Source of the DNA: M3007 sp046329435
GTDB taxonomy: Bacteria; Bacteroidota; Bacteroidia; Chitinophagales; Saprospiraceae
Direction: 5' to 3'
NCBI GenBank assembly: GCA_046329435.1
Contig: JAXLUR010000004.1
Span: 186,001-250,000, forward strand
DNA length: 64,000 nucleotides
Shown: positions 17,929-27,876 of the stretch, one piece after another
Layout of the letters: each line of letters begins with the position of its first letter
How positions within the stretch are numbered: the stretch's first letter is position 1
Made by a program: the position numbers and the translations under genes
Notes under the pieces: model-generated
Database searches by the model: none
Seen by the model: the letters and a program-made list of their open reading frames with translations, nothing else
Told to the model about the DNA's origin: nothing

Positions 17929-18809
17929 ATCAATTCGTGGATATGCCCCTGAATGCTTTTGGCCATTTTTTCCAGGGGCAGGTCGTTCTCGTCGGCGCCG
18001 AACGGCTCTTCGATTTCCTCGGCAATCAGTTCCAGGCTGGCCAGCACATAAAAAACGAAAGCGACGATGGGCACCACATAATAGCCCAGATTGAACACGT
18101 AACCCCAGGGTAGCGTCGCGATGTAAATCAGGATGAAACGTTTGATAAACACGCTGTAAGAGTACGGGATAGGCGTGTTTTTGATGCGCTCGCAAGCGCC
18201 GCAGACTTCGGTGAACGACTGCAGTTCGGCATTGAGGAAAAGGAGTTGTTCGCCCGACAGTTTTCCGTTTCGGTGCAACTCATCCACCGACCGGATCATG
18301 AGGGCAGCCACCTGGTTGGGCAGGTGTTTTTCAAGGTCAATTTTTTGCTGAATTTCCACCGGCAGCCCGTCGAACAGTTCGAGCCGGGTTTGTTCGCTGC
18401 GCAAATGATTTTTCAAGGCGACGGCGTAAAGCGGGATCAGCCTGCGAAACACGCCGCGGTGAAACTCGTCGTCGCGGCCGAGCAAGGCGGACAGTTTGAT
18501 GGCCAGGTTTCGGCTGTTGTTGACCAGCGCGCCCCACAACTTGCGGCCCTCCCACCAGCGTTCGTAGGCCGTATTGGTGCGAAAAACCAGTAAAAACGAG
18601 ATCACAAAACCCAACAGCGTGTGCATCATGGAAATGTTGCGCACGTAACTGTTGGTATTGGTCATCTGCCACACTTCCATTTCCAGCCAGGCAACCAGCG
18701 CCGAATACCCGGCTACGGCCAACAGCCAGGGAAACAAACGGCGCACGGTGTCCGAACGATGAAAATGCAGGGGCCAAACCAGCCAATCCTTTGGGTTGTG
18801 GGCAATCAT
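17925..18809 (-). CDS. Bestrophin-family anion channel
   Basis: A 294-residue protein of the bestrophin/UPF0187 family, pentameric chloride or other anion channels in the inner membrane. It has hydrophobic spans near residues 18-36 and 45-65 and again in the region 205-245, with family features such as LLGFVISFLLVFRTNTAYERWWEGRKLWG and a late PFGADENDLPLE acidic segment. The start at 18809 (MIAHNPKDW) is chosen over an upstream Met, since the extra 26 residues lie in an inverted repeat and lack conservation. Confidence 0.9.
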   Translation of the reverse strand: MIAHNPKDWLVWPLHFHRSDTVRRLFPWLLAVAGYSALVAWLEMEVWQMTNTNSYVRNISMMHTLLGFVISFLLVFRTNTAYERWWEGRKLWGALVNNSRNLAIKLSALLGRDDEFHRGVFRRLIPLYAVALKNHLRSEQTRLELFDGLPVEIQQKIDLEKHLPNQVAALMIRSVDELHRNGKLSGEQLLFLNAELQSFTEVCGACERIKNTPIPYSYSVFIKRFILIYIATLPWGYVFNLGYYVVPIVAFVFYVLASLELIAEEIEEPFGADENDLPLEKMAKSIQGHIHELI

Positions 18810-18845
18810 GTTTTTTGGCGGTAAAGATAAATCCCTGAAATACAA

Positions 18846-18875
18846 GCGGCGCAAAGGCAATTGCCCTTGCGCCGC
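18846..18875 (-). terminator. Hairpin between the CotH-type gene and bestrophin gene
   Basis: A 9-bp stem, GCGGCGCAA (18846-18854) with TTGCGCCGC (18867-18875), lies 25 bp after the CotH-type gene's stop codon. There is no T-run, so it may be a weak terminator or a 3'-end stabiliser. Confidence 0.4.
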
Positions 18876-18899
18876 CGGCATATCCAATCAGACGAATGC

Positions 18900-21248
18900 T
18901 CACTGGTGCTGCACCGACAACACCCGGCTTTGATTGCCGCATTTGATCACATAATTGCCGGAAGGCCAGTCTTTTACAGAAATATTCAGCGTCGGCGCAT
19001 AATTTTCGGCAAACAGGCGACGGCCGGTAAAATCATAAATCTCCACCCGTCCGGAGTACGTTTCCGGCAGCTGGATGCGCACGCTTTGATCGGCCGGGTT
19101 GGGCAAAATCCGGAACAGGAGAGCTGCCGCCTGCTGCTCGACGGCGCCCGAAGACTGCTCGTTGTTGTAGCCGAAAGTGGGTGATTTGACCACAAAATTG
19201 CCCGTGCCATTGGGTATGCGGGACAGGCTAAGGTCTGCATCCTGCGCCCCGAAGGTGACCAGATCGACCACGGCGCCGCTGGCGTCCAGCAGGGTCAGTT
19301 CCTCCCCTGTGGCGGACAGTTTGAAATTGGCGTGCAGGGGCCCCTGACTGCTGTCTTCGTCGGCCCAAAGGATCAGGTAATCGCCGGGTTGCAGTACGGT
19401 GCCGGCCGGGAAGTCCCATTTGTCGAGGTTATCGGGCTTGTCGGTAATGAACCAGCCGCTGATATCGACGGCGCTGGCGCCGTTGTTATAGAGTTCGATC
19501 CAGTCGTCGTACTCGCCGGCCTCATCGGCGGCCGTGGTCATATTCGAGGCCATCAGTTCGTTGATGACGATGGTCGAATTGGCGGCAGCCCCGGGCAACA
19601 CCTTGTAAATCATCACGTCGTGTTCGGCGCCTGCGGGGTAAAAACGCAGCGATTTGGCGGTATTGGCAGCAGCGGCCTCGACGTAGTAGCGCACCCACTC
19701 GCCGGCAGCCTGAGCAGGGATACTGGCGCCGTACACGCCGTCGCCGGCAGCCAGGTCGCCGTGCTGGCCGTCGTCGTACATGGTTGTCCGGCTGAAATTG
19801 CCCACCAGTCCGGCGGCGTAATAAAGGGTAACATGATCGATGCCGTTGGCGGAGCTCACCGCGGCGCGCACGCTGGCTTCCTGATTCGGGTCGGGTTGCG
19901 CCCATTCCGCATTGCCCACAAAATGCGACACGGTGGAAATCGTGGGCGCTACCTGGGCCATTTCCGTATTGCTGAGCAGGTAGTTGTGGCGCGTAGAGAC
20001 GAAATCTTTCAAATCCTCCACTTCCGTCAGAAACTGGTTGTAGGTGTAAATTTTCTTCGGATCGGTTTCCACCAGCGAGTCGATCTGGGCGGCATAGGCA
20101 TCGATGGCAGCATTTGCCGTGGTCGGGTCGAGCGACTCTTCCGCAATAGTGCGCAGGTGCGCGAGGTAACGCTGACGCAGCGAGGGCACTGCCAGCAGGC
20201 GGTTGAGCAAGGGATAATTGGCGTTGTTGGCATGGTAAAAAGGCGTCCATTGCTGGGCAAAATTCAATTCCATGCAGCTGTTGCCATCGTATTCGATGGG
20301 CGTAATGCGGCCTGTTTCGGCTTCCCAGTAAACATAGTAGTCCATTTTCCCCTTGTACACATAGCTGTCGTCGTCGGTGAAGGCAATTTCGCAAGCCAGA
20401 AACCAAAGTGTCCGGTCGATGTCGAGGTAATCGGCCAGTGTTGCTTCCAGCTGGTCGAGCGGCGTATTTTCGAGCACTTCGCAGGTGACGACGAGGTCGT
20501 CCCAGGGATTGGTTTTTTCCGTGCTTTTCAGCGTGTAATACTGTTTATAAAGGGCCGTATCGGCGCCAAGGTAGTTGAGTGCGGCCGTGCCGTCGCCCCA
20601 GCCGGGACCGCCGCCGCCGCCAGGGCCGCCGCCTGCGCCTGCCGGGCGGTCGGCGCGCCAGTTGGTGCCGTTGCTGCTCAGGAACCATTCATCGTAGAAT
20701 TCGCCGTTGAGTTGCTGAATGCTCGGGTAAACGCCCCAGTACAGGTTATTCAGATAAAGTTTGACAAAACTGGCCTTGGCCGCCGGAATATGGTTGCGAA
20801 TCTGGTGCAGGTAAAAAAACTCGCGCAGGAAGGACGGATCGAGGTAGCAGTTGTTGAGGTTGAGGGTTTTGTAGCCCATCAGCTTGTTGTAATCCACCCC
20901 GTAATTGAGCGAGATATTGAACGACTTTTTCTGCGAATTGACCATCTGATACGAGGTTTGGCCCTTGAAACGCACCCCGACGCTGTCGTACACCACGCCA
21001 TCGACGGTCATCGTAGCCGGAATATCGGTATGGCTCTGGTAATTCTGGGTGAGCAGCGTCCAGTAGTTGGGCTGGCTAAAGTCGAGGTAAATCGACCGGA
21101 CAACAGCGTCGTCGTACAGCCCCGAAGCCGGCTGGCCGCCCGTAAAAAGCTGGTGGCCGTCGGGCGAGAGGTACATTTCGGGCGGCAGCGATTGTGCGCG
21201 AACCGTCAGGGAAAGCCCTGCGAGGCAAAACAGGAGCAAAAAGCGCAT
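18900..21248 (-). CDS. CotH-kinase-like, lamin-tail, T9SS-sorted surface protein
   Basis: A 782-residue secreted protein. The start MRFLLLFCLAGLSLTVRAQ is a signal peptide. A CotH-type kinase-like domain (about 50-430) has FKGQTSY, KSFNISLNYG, LNNLYWGVY and EYDGN motifs. A lamin-tail domain follows (about 555-680, INELMASN to FGYNN). The last about 80 residues are a T9SS type A sorting domain (ILPNPADQSVRIQLP to the end). A Gly-rich loop (about residues 202-222) interrupts the CotH part. It would be exported by SprA and fixed to or released from the cell surface. A phosphotransfer activity is inferred from CotH proteins only. Confidence 0.88.
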   Translation of the reverse strand: MRFLLLFCLAGLSLTVRAQSLPPEMYLSPDGHQLFTGGQPASGLYDDAVVRSIYLDFSQPNYWTLLTQNYQSHTDIPATMTVDGVVYDSVGVRFKGQTSYQMVNSQKKSFNISLNYGVDYNKLMGYKTLNLNNCYLDPSFLREFFYLHQIRNHIPAAKASFVKLYLNNLYWGVYPSIQQLNGEFYDEWFLSSNGTNWRADRPAGAGGGPGGGGGPGWGDGTAALNYLGADTALYKQYYTLKSTEKTNPWDDLVVTCEVLENTPLDQLEATLADYLDIDRTLWFLACEIAFTDDDSYVYKGKMDYYVYWEAETGRITPIEYDGNSCMELNFAQQWTPFYHANNANYPLLNRLLAVPSLRQRYLAHLRTIAEESLDPTTANAAIDAYAAQIDSLVETDPKKIYTYNQFLTEVEDLKDFVSTRHNYLLSNTEMAQVAPTISTVSHFVGNAEWAQPDPNQEASVRAAVSSANGIDHVTLYYAAGLVGNFSRTTMYDDGQHGDLAAGDGVYGASIPAQAAGEWVRYYVEAAAANTAKSLRFYPAGAEHDVMIYKVLPGAAANSTIVINELMASNMTTAADEAGEYDDWIELYNNGASAVDISGWFITDKPDNLDKWDFPAGTVLQPGDYLILWADEDSSQGPLHANFKLSATGEELTLLDASGAVVDLVTFGAQDADLSLSRIPNGTGNFVVKSPTFGYNNEQSSGAVEQQAAALLFRILPNPADQSVRIQLPETYSGRVEIYDFTGRRLFAENYAPTLNISVKDWPSGNYVIKCGNQSRVLSVQHQ

Positions 21249-21306
21249 GGGATACAGGTTTGGTTGATAAAAAATATTCGGCACCAGGTACAACGAGAAA
21301 ACAACA

Positions 21307-21339
21307 CAGCACGGTTGCGCACAAAGCGTAACCGTGCTG
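21307..21339 (-). terminator. Hairpin terminator after the SPFH gene
   Basis: A perfect 10-bp stem, CAGCACGGTT (21307-21316) with AACCGTGCTG (21330-21339), lies 25 bp past the stop codon of the minus-strand SPFH gene, and is followed in that direction by GTGTTGTTTTC. Confidence 0.65.
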
Positions 21340-21363
21340 CATCAATTTGCGCCCTTGCCTTGA

Positions 21364-22296
21364 TTATTTGCCGGGTTGGCCGCCCCGCAGCAAGTCCATC
21401 TGGTTGAGGGCCATCAGTTCCTTGAGGGTTTTTTGCATGCCATCGGTAGAGCCGTCGAGGAAAATGACGTTGCCCTTGCCGTGTTCCGTAAAGTTTTTGA
21501 TCGCTTCCGTCCACATGGAGAAGAGGATAACGGAAGTGTCGAGCTGGGCATCGCGCATTTCCCTGGCGGCCTGGCTCATGCCTTTGGCGACCTCTTCGCG
21601 GAACAGGGCCACGGCCTGACCGCGCATCTGGGCGGCCGTACGTTCGGCTTCGGCGGCAATTTTAATGGCATTGCCCTCGGCTTCGGCGGCTTTCGTTTTG
21701 GTGATAAGCAGCGCCTGACCCTCGTTTTCAGCCGCAGCCTTGAGGTTGTTGGCGGCCACAATCTTTGACATGGATCGCATCACTTCCTCGTCGAACGTGA
21801 TGTCGTTGATCTGCAGATCGATGAGGTGGTAGCCCCAGTCTTCGAGCATGTGATCGACGTTGGTTTTTACCGCTTCGGTGATCTCGCGGCGCAGGCTGAG
21901 GATTTCCTGTTGTTTTTTGGTGGCGACAAAAGCGCGAATACTGCCTTCAACCGTACGGGTCAGCGTGGCCATAAAATCGCGGTCGCTGACAAAACGGAAA
22001 GCGACCTGTTTGACCGTTTCTTCATTGTTGTTGAGCACGGAAAACAACAACAGGGAGGTAAAATGCACATTGGCCTGGTCGATCGTGACGGCCTGGAACG
22101 TGAGTTCCGCAGCGCGGTTTTGTACCGAGATACGTTTGAAAATTGACTCGACAACGGGTATCCGAAAACTCAGACCCGGGTAAAGGGTTCGGTTGTATTT
22201 GCCGAAAATAGTGGTGACGGCTACCGTACCTTGTTGTACCGTTACGATACTCAGGACCAGTAAAACCAAAATGACCGGAAGAAGAAATGTTATCAT
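21364..22296 (-). CDS. SPFH/band 7 (stomatin-like) membrane protein
   Basis: A 310-residue protein. Residues 1-20 form a membrane anchor, followed by a band 7/SPFH domain (about 20-190; VQQGTVAVTTIFGKYNRTLYPGL) and a coiled-coil rich in Ala and Glu (about 190-255; AAAENEGQALLITKTKAAEAE). Such proteins form ring-shaped oligomers that scaffold membrane microdomains or regulate proteases. No NfeD-type protease is next to it. It is divergent from the TonB-dependent receptor gene, with 88 bp between them holding both promoters. Confidence 0.9.
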   Translation of the reverse strand: MITFLLPVILVLLVLSIVTVQQGTVAVTTIFGKYNRTLYPGLSFRIPVVESIFKRISVQNRAAELTFQAVTIDQANVHFTSLLLFSVLNNNEETVKQVAFRFVSDRDFMATLTRTVEGSIRAFVATKKQQEILSLRREITEAVKTNVDHMLEDWGYHLIDLQINDITFDEEVMRSMSKIVAANNLKAAAENEGQALLITKTKAAEAEGNAIKIAAEAERTAAQMRGQAVALFREEVAKGMSQAAREMRDAQLDTSVILFSMWTEAIKNFTEHGKGNVIFLDGSTDGMQKTLKELMALNQMDLLRGGQPGK

Positions 22297-22384
22297 GATC
22301 GGGATAGTTGAGTTGGTAAATGGTTTGGTTCAAAGGAAACACAGATCACCGTTTTTTTGCCGGCAACCCGGTTAATTTGCAGCC

Positions 22385-24703
22385 ATGAAAGTAATGCGAA
22401 CCTTGCTGACCGCGGCCCTGCTGCTGCTTTTTTTCCAAAATTACGCCCAAACACTGCGCGGTGTCGTGCGCGATGCCGCCACAGGCGAATCTCTTGCCGG
22501 CGCGCAACTCAGCCTCCGCACAGCGCCCGGACTGACGCCGGTCGTAACGCACTCCGATTCCTCCGGCGCCTATATTTTTTCAGCGTTAAAACCCGGCTAC
22601 TACCTGCTGGAGGTTGATTACGACGGATACCAGCCCATGCTCGTCTGGGACGTCGATATCGTGGCGGGGAAGGAAACCGTGCTCGACGTGGCGTACAACC
22701 AGTTGTACAGCCTGCCCGAACTCAGCATCTCCGCCCGCGCCGAACAAGGCCACCGCCCCATGCCCATGCTGGGCGTCGCCCCCCTGAGCGGCGTACAAAC
22801 CGAGCGGGTGCCCGCTACTTTTTTTGACCCCGCCCGCCTCGCCCAGGCCTACCCGGGCGTGAGCGGCAACGACGACCAGGCCAACGGCCTCATCGTGCGC
22901 GGCAACAGTCCGGCAGCACTCCGCTGGCGGCTCGAAGGCCTCGACGTGGTCAACCCCAACCACCTGCCCAATGCCGGCACCATTGCCGACCGGCCCACGG
23001 CGGCAGCCGGCGGCGTACTCCTGTTTTCGGCACAGCTGCTCGACCAGTCGGCCCTGCTCACCGGCAGCCAGCCCACCGGCTACGGCGACGCCATAGCAGG
23101 CACGATGGACATTCGACTTCGGCCAGGCAACGACCAGCGCCGCGAATTCACGGCCCAGGCCGGTCTGCTCGGCCTCGACGCCGCCGCCGAGGGCCCCCTC
23201 ACCGGGCGCGGGAAAAGCAGCTACCTGATCAATTACCGCTACTCGACAGTAGGGCTGCTGGGGCAAATGGGCATCAATTTCGGCGACGAGTCCATCACTT
23301 TTCAGGACCTGTCCGTGCATTTGGCAGCCCCGCACACTCGCGCCGGCGATTTTCGACTGTTCGCCATGTGGGGCAATTCGGCCAACTATTTCGAACACAA
23401 ACCCGACAGCGCAGCCATCGAGACCAGCAAGGATATTTTCAATATCGACTACACCTCCAAAACCCTGATCGTGGGGGCCAGCTGGTACAAGAAACTATCC
23501 GCCCGCGGCTGGATTCGCGCGGCGCATATCCATTCGGGCCAAACCAACGAGCGCGTCGCCGAGTCGGGCGGCGTCGCCTTCGGCGAGTTTCAAAAGGATT
23601 ATTCCGATGAAGAAATCGCGTCCACCGCGCTCAGCCTCGGCCATCAGCTGACCCCCGGACTGCGGCTGGAAGAAGGAGCCATCTACGTGTTTCGCGACTA
23701 TCAGTACCGCATCGCCCGCAATATTCAGGTCAATGCCGACGACTACCAGGTGGAAACCCTGCAGCCCTGGATGCAACTGAGCTGGACGCCCCCCTCCGGC
23801 CAAACCACCTTCACCGGCGGCCTGCACAGCGTCTGGTGGCTGCAGTACGAAGTACACCTGGAGCCGCGTCTGGGTTTCGTACAACGCGTGGGCAAACGGC
23901 AGACTTTAAGCGGCAGTTGGGGGTTGCACAGCCAAACGCCTGCCTGGTGGCAATGGGACTTCAGGTATGACAACAAACTCATCCGCTCCACGCACACTGC
24001 CCTGCGCTATGCCTGGCATTCAGCCAGCGATACCTGGCAGCTGGGCCTCGAAGTTTTCGACCAAAAAATCTCCAGAGCCGTGGCGCTGCCCTATCAGGGT
24101 GGCGCAGTTTCGTCGCTCAACGAAAGTGAAGCGCCGTTCCCCTATTATTTCAATACCAAAACACCCTCCGAAGGGCACAACAACGGCATAGAAATCAGTG
24201 CCGAGCACCGCTTCGACGCTGGATGGTTTTTATTGGTCAATGTCACATCTTTCTACGCCCAGACCCGCGTGTCCGGCGGCGAATGGTCCGACTCGCGCTG
24301 GAGCCTAGGCCGAATCGTACACCTTAGCGGCGGCAAGGAATGGCGTAAAAACGTGGGCGAAAACAAAACCAGGGCCTTCGGTTGCAGCGGACGCCTGAGC
24401 TGGTCGGGCGGTTTGCGTGCCCTGCCTGTCGATCTGGCCGCCTCGCAGGCCGCCGGCGCCACGGTGTACGACGCCAGCCGGGGCTTTTCCGAACAACTGC
24501 CCGACTTTTTCCGCCTCGACGGACGCGTGTACTGGCGCACGAGCGTGGGCGACCGCCGCAACAGCACCTTCGCCATGGATTTTCAGAACATGACCTTGCA
24601 ACAAAATATCGCCTATTATTTCTACGACAGCTGGACGCAGAAAATTGAGACGAAACACCAGCTCGGGCTGGTGCCGAACCTGAGCTGGCGGCTCGAATTC
24701 TGA
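22385..24703 (+). CDS. TonB-dependent receptor with carboxypeptidase-regulatory-like domain
   Basis: A 772-residue outer-membrane receptor. The signal peptide ends NYAQ (about residue 20), followed by a carboxypeptidase-regulatory-like beta-sandwich (TLRGVVRDAATGESLAGAQL, about 22-100), a plug domain (about 120-240; LIVRGNSPAALRWRLEGLDV) and a 22-strand-type barrel ending in F (SWRLEF), the Omp85/BAM recognition type of ending. There is no SusD partner, so it is unlikely to be a glycan system; metal or siderophore uptake is possible. The last 146 bp of the gene are duplicated at 29649-29794. Confidence 0.9.
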   Translation: MKVMRTLLTAALLLLFFQNYAQTLRGVVRDAATGESLAGAQLSLRTAPGLTPVVTHSDSSGAYIFSALKPGYYLLEVDYDGYQPMLVWDVDIVAGKETVLDVAYNQLYSLPELSISARAEQGHRPMPMLGVAPLSGVQTERVPATFFDPARLAQAYPGVSGNDDQANGLIVRGNSPAALRWRLEGLDVVNPNHLPNAGTIADRPTAAAGGVLLFSAQLLDQSALLTGSQPTGYGDAIAGTMDIRLRPGNDQRREFTAQAGLLGLDAAAEGPLTGRGKSSYLINYRYSTVGLLGQMGINFGDESITFQDLSVHLAAPHTRAGDFRLFAMWGNSANYFEHKPDSAAIETSKDIFNIDYTSKTLIVGASWYKKLSARGWIRAAHIHSGQTNERVAESGGVAFGEFQKDYSDEEIASTALSLGHQLTPGLRLEEGAIYVFRDYQYRIARNIQVNADDYQVETLQPWMQLSWTPPSGQTTFTGGLHSVWWLQYEVHLEPRLGFVQRVGKRQTLSGSWGLHSQTPAWWQWDFRYDNKLIRSTHTALRYAWHSASDTWQLGLEVFDQKISRAVALPYQGGAVSSLNESEAPFPYYFNTKTPSEGHNNGIEISAEHRFDAGWFLLVNVTSFYAQTRVSGGEWSDSRWSLGRIVHLSGGKEWRKNVGENKTRAFGCSGRLSWSGGLRALPVDLAASQAAGATVYDASRGFSEQLPDFFRLDGRVYWRTSVGDRRNSTFAMDFQNMTLQQNIAYYFYDSWTQKIETKHQLGLVPNLSWRLEF

Positions 24704-24714
24704 CCTTGCGACGC

Positions 24715-24751
24715 AAAAAAAGGGTTGCCCTGCGAAAGAGCAACCCTTTTT
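24715..24751. terminator. Bidirectional terminator in repeat copy A
   Basis: The stem AGGGTTGC (24721-24728) with GCAACCCT (24740-24747) is flanked by an A-run and a T-run. Confidence 0.85.
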
Positions 24752-24777
24752 ATTTATTATCAATCAAAGACTTACGC

Positions 24778-24836
24778 TTATTTCTTCGCCTTGGAAGCCT
24801 TCCCGGCCGTTTTTTTGGCGGCTTTCGCCTCGCCGG
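24778..24836 (-). pseudogene. Remnant: C-terminal tail of the ATP-grasp gene
   Basis: On the minus strand this reads the last 19 residues of the ATP-grasp protein (ending KASKAKK and stop), identical to the end of the intact gene at 29868. The rest of the gene is absent; sequence upstream (24837 onward) is unrelated and A+T-rich. Confidence 0.85.
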
Positions 24837-24950
24837 ATAATTTTGGTTAATTTTTTATTTCAACATTTTTTATTGATGCACCTACTTTATTTTTAGATGT
24901 CAAAATCGATTTGGCTTATTAAACCTTCTTTCACTTTTAATTCTCTGATT

Positions 24951-27800
24951 ATGTTCATCACGCTTCACGCTTCACGCTTCACGCTTACCTTGTTCTTTCT
25001 GACCCTCGCTTATTTCGACTTTCTCCCTGCCCAGACGACAACCCAATGCGGTTTCACGAACCAGCCCACCCTTTGTCAACAATACGGAACGGCAACGCCC
25101 AATTTCCAGATACTCTCCAATTCCTCTTCCAGTAGCTGGATCGGTGGTTGGAGTAGTAGTATCATCTATATCAATGCGACTTTCACGGTGAATACCAGTT
25201 TTTCAATTTCCGGCTGCGTGCTGCGCTTTGGCCCCGGCGGAAGTATTGTCGTAACCAGCGGCGGTAGCCTGAACAGTTCGAATTCTTCCTATTTCGGATG
25301 CGCTGGATGGCCGGGTATGACTTTGAACGGTACGGGATCGATTATACTGACAAACAACAAGTTTGAAGATGCCAGTTATGCCCTGACTATTGCCAGCAGC
25401 ACTTCCACGGCTTCCATCACAAGCAATACTTTTAACAGGAATATCGTCGATATTAATGTGGCGCCCGGCGTAGCTGCCAATGCCCTCATTTCCAATAACA
25501 TACTGGATTGCACCTCCAATACAGTAGCCGGGGCACGCTCGGATATTGGCATTTTTATGCAAAAAGCCACTTTAACCTTTGGCATCCCGCTGACTCCTCA
25601 TAATATCGTTCGCAACCACCGCCTCGGCGCATCCGCCTATAGTTCAACACTTAATGTGCGAAATGCCGAATTCTCCTGTAACGACGAACTGGCCATCCAA
25701 ACCTACCTTAGCACATTGGATGTTCGTACAGACCCCGGGTTTTCTTACACCAACTATTTTTTTCACAATAAGGCCGACATCTATACCAATGCTACTAATT
25801 TATATCTGTCCTCTTCTCAATTTAGTGAATGTTTACGAGATAATGTTATTTCAGTAAATAACACACATGCTGAAACTATTGAGATCAGGCAAAATAATTT
25901 CACTGTCAACGATGACAATACATTTGCCCTCAGCAATCATAAAACATCTATTGGGGTAGATCGTTCAAGCGGCACTTCGGGTAACAGTTATAAAAATAAG
26001 ATTCAGGCTAACATTATTAACATATTGCCTTTTACAATTGACCAAGGACGGACGGCTATCCGTACGACTGGCTTTCCCGGAACTTCGGATTTTATGTATA
26101 TTTTGGATAATAATGTCAATATCAATGAAGGAGGTTCCAATCCAATGGTTGCCCATGCCTCGCCTTTTATCGAAGTCGTTGTCAATACGGCTAATGGTTT
26201 TATTCTTGAGAGAAATCATATTTCTACGCAAAACATTGACGATTTAGATCACCGAAGCCGTTGGGGCTTTTTTCTGCATGGCTGGACAAGTCCCTCTTCC
26301 CAGCATGCGTTGCACCAAAACACAGTAATCGGCACTCCCGCGAATTATGATTATGGGATGTGTGCTTTTCACTTCGAAACTATTGGCCCTTGGCAAATCT
26401 GTGATAACCAAACTGATTTTACGCTTCGTGGTTTTCATATTCGGGGCGCTTGTGATCCCTCGATTTTCGGAGGCAATGTGATGGGCGACCACCGCCGGTC
26501 GCCATCCAGTGGAACGGGCGCTACCGCCGCCTTGATCCTGGAGCCGAATGCCAAAATCGGACCACAATTCTGCCGACATAACCTGTTCACTTATGGAAAT
26601 TATGCTCCGGATAATGGGGCGGAACACAGGGGACCCACCCTTTCTGTTATAGGACAATCCCGTTTCGATGTCAGTCCCTCCATTTCCCAAGAAATGCCCA
26701 ACCCGGTAGACCCGAGCGGCGGCTGGTTTTTCTTAAACGATTCGTGCCAAGAAGCGCCCAACACCCACTGCGGCAGCACGCAAGAAGGGGGTGAATACGA
26801 AGCATCCTTCAGCGAGTACGAATGGGAAACCGTCGAGAACAACCAGACTTACATACCCCCGGCAGATGCCGAAGACTGGGACCGTCGCCGTCAGCTCATG
26901 GCCAAGTTATTGCGATACCCGGCACTCAGGATCGCTTACCCGGACGCCAATACGTTTTATGAGGCACAATTGAACAATTCTCCCGGTTTGTTCGCGCAGT
27001 GGAGCGAACAACTGGAGCAAACCATGCTGATCCCTTCCGATTATCTAGACACCCTCGAGAACTACCGCGCTCAGCTGGCCGGCTTGTTGGTCGAACTGGA
27101 TGAACACGATGCCGTATTGACCAACCTGGAAGACGTAGAAAATGCCGGTACTGATTTTTTCAGCAGCCGCGCTGCTATCCTGAGCCAGATCAACACCCTG
27201 ACGCAGAAAATAACCGACTTGCGGGAGGACATCGATGAAGCAAGGATCGAGCCCCTCGCTGCTTGTACCGAAGCACTTGCCGGATTACCGCAAGAGGAAG
27301 TTTTCGAATCGAACCAGATGTTCCTGAACGGCTTGTCTTTGAAAAAAAACCGACAGGAAGCATTTACCGACGAAGAATATGCCCTGCTGCGCATTATTGC
27401 GGCCGAATGCCCCGAGTTGGCAGGCAGCACGCGCGAACAGGCCGCTAATTGGCTGCCCGTCGGTGACCCGAACCGGCGGGTGTGGGAAGACGGCGAGGCG
27501 CCGGGTTGCGACACGGAGCAACGAAACGGCACAAATTCTTCGACGGGAAAAGACTTGCAGCAGATTACCCTTTGGCCCAATCCGGTCAGGAACGTACTCT
27601 CGGTTCGGTTTGCCCAGCCTTTTATCGGCCAGGGCTTCGTCACGGCAATGGCCGGCGCCGATGTTTTATGGTCAGGCGAGCTTCGCGGAGAAACCCGGTT
27701 TAGCTTCCCCGTCGAAACGCTGTCACCGGGCGCGTACCTGTTTACAGCGCTTTCTTCCGACGGCCAACGGACGGTCCGGAAGTTTGTCGTGACGAAATAA
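24951..27800 (+). CDS. T9SS type A sorted surface protein with parallel beta-helix
   Basis: A 949-residue secreted protein of unknown function. The start at 24951 gives a signal peptide (MFITLHASRF to FLPAQ); an upstream ATG at 24897 adds 18 residues. Residues about 40-440 look like a right-handed parallel beta-helix with many short N/S/T-rich repeats. A helical, Glu-rich segment (about 600-790) follows, then a T9SS type A sorting domain (ITLWPNPVRNVLSV to VVTK). Four CACGCTT heptamers lie inside the signal-peptide codons. The middle of the gene is visibly more A+T-rich than the surroundings. It belongs to the repeat-flanked cassette. Confidence 0.85.
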   Translation: MFITLHASRFTLTLFFLTLAYFDFLPAQTTTQCGFTNQPTLCQQYGTATPNFQILSNSSSSSWIGGWSSSIIYINATFTVNTSFSISGCVLRFGPGGSIVVTSGGSLNSSNSSYFGCAGWPGMTLNGTGSIILTNNKFEDASYALTIASSTSTASITSNTFNRNIVDINVAPGVAANALISNNILDCTSNTVAGARSDIGIFMQKATLTFGIPLTPHNIVRNHRLGASAYSSTLNVRNAEFSCNDELAIQTYLSTLDVRTDPGFSYTNYFFHNKADIYTNATNLYLSSSQFSECLRDNVISVNNTHAETIEIRQNNFTVNDDNTFALSNHKTSIGVDRSSGTSGNSYKNKIQANIINILPFTIDQGRTAIRTTGFPGTSDFMYILDNNVNINEGGSNPMVAHASPFIEVVVNTANGFILERNHISTQNIDDLDHRSRWGFFLHGWTSPSSQHALHQNTVIGTPANYDYGMCAFHFETIGPWQICDNQTDFTLRGFHIRGACDPSIFGGNVMGDHRRSPSSGTGATAALILEPNAKIGPQFCRHNLFTYGNYAPDNGAEHRGPTLSVIGQSRFDVSPSISQEMPNPVDPSGGWFFLNDSCQEAPNTHCGSTQEGGEYEASFSEYEWETVENNQTYIPPADAEDWDRRRQLMAKLLRYPALRIAYPDANTFYEAQLNNSPGLFAQWSEQLEQTMLIPSDYLDTLENYRAQLAGLLVELDEHDAVLTNLEDVENAGTDFFSSRAAILSQINTLTQKITDLREDIDEARIEPLAACTEALAGLPQEEVFESNQMFLNGLSLKKNRQEAFTDEEYALLRIIAAECPELAGSTREQAANWLPVGDPNRRVWEDGEAPGCDTEQRNGTNSSTGKDLQQITLWPNPVRNVLSVRFAQPFIGQGFVTAMAGADVLWSGELRGETRFSFPVETLSPGAYLFTALSSDGQRTVRKFVVTK
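24959..24986 (+). repeat. Heptanucleotide repeat (CACGCTT)x4 in signal-peptide codons
   Basis: Four perfect tandem copies begin 8 bp after the A of ATG 24951. Because 7 is not a multiple of 3, gain or loss of one unit would shift the frame of the whole protein. Confidence 0.9.
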
Positions 27801-27876
27801 ATCGCCAATAGCGGAGCAGTGCGGTCGAGCCGGCTGCTCCGCTATCATTCCAACCATTCTTATCCAAGCTGATTTT

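Larger units (their letters stand above)
24558..24836. repeat. Long direct repeat, copy A (279 bp)
   Basis: This copy contains the last 48 codons of the TonB-dependent receptor, the bidirectional terminator and the last 19 codons of the convergent ATP-grasp gene. It matches 29649-29926 except for four substitutions and one A missing from an A-run. The receptor end is functional here; the ATP-grasp end is a remnant. Confidence 0.95.
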
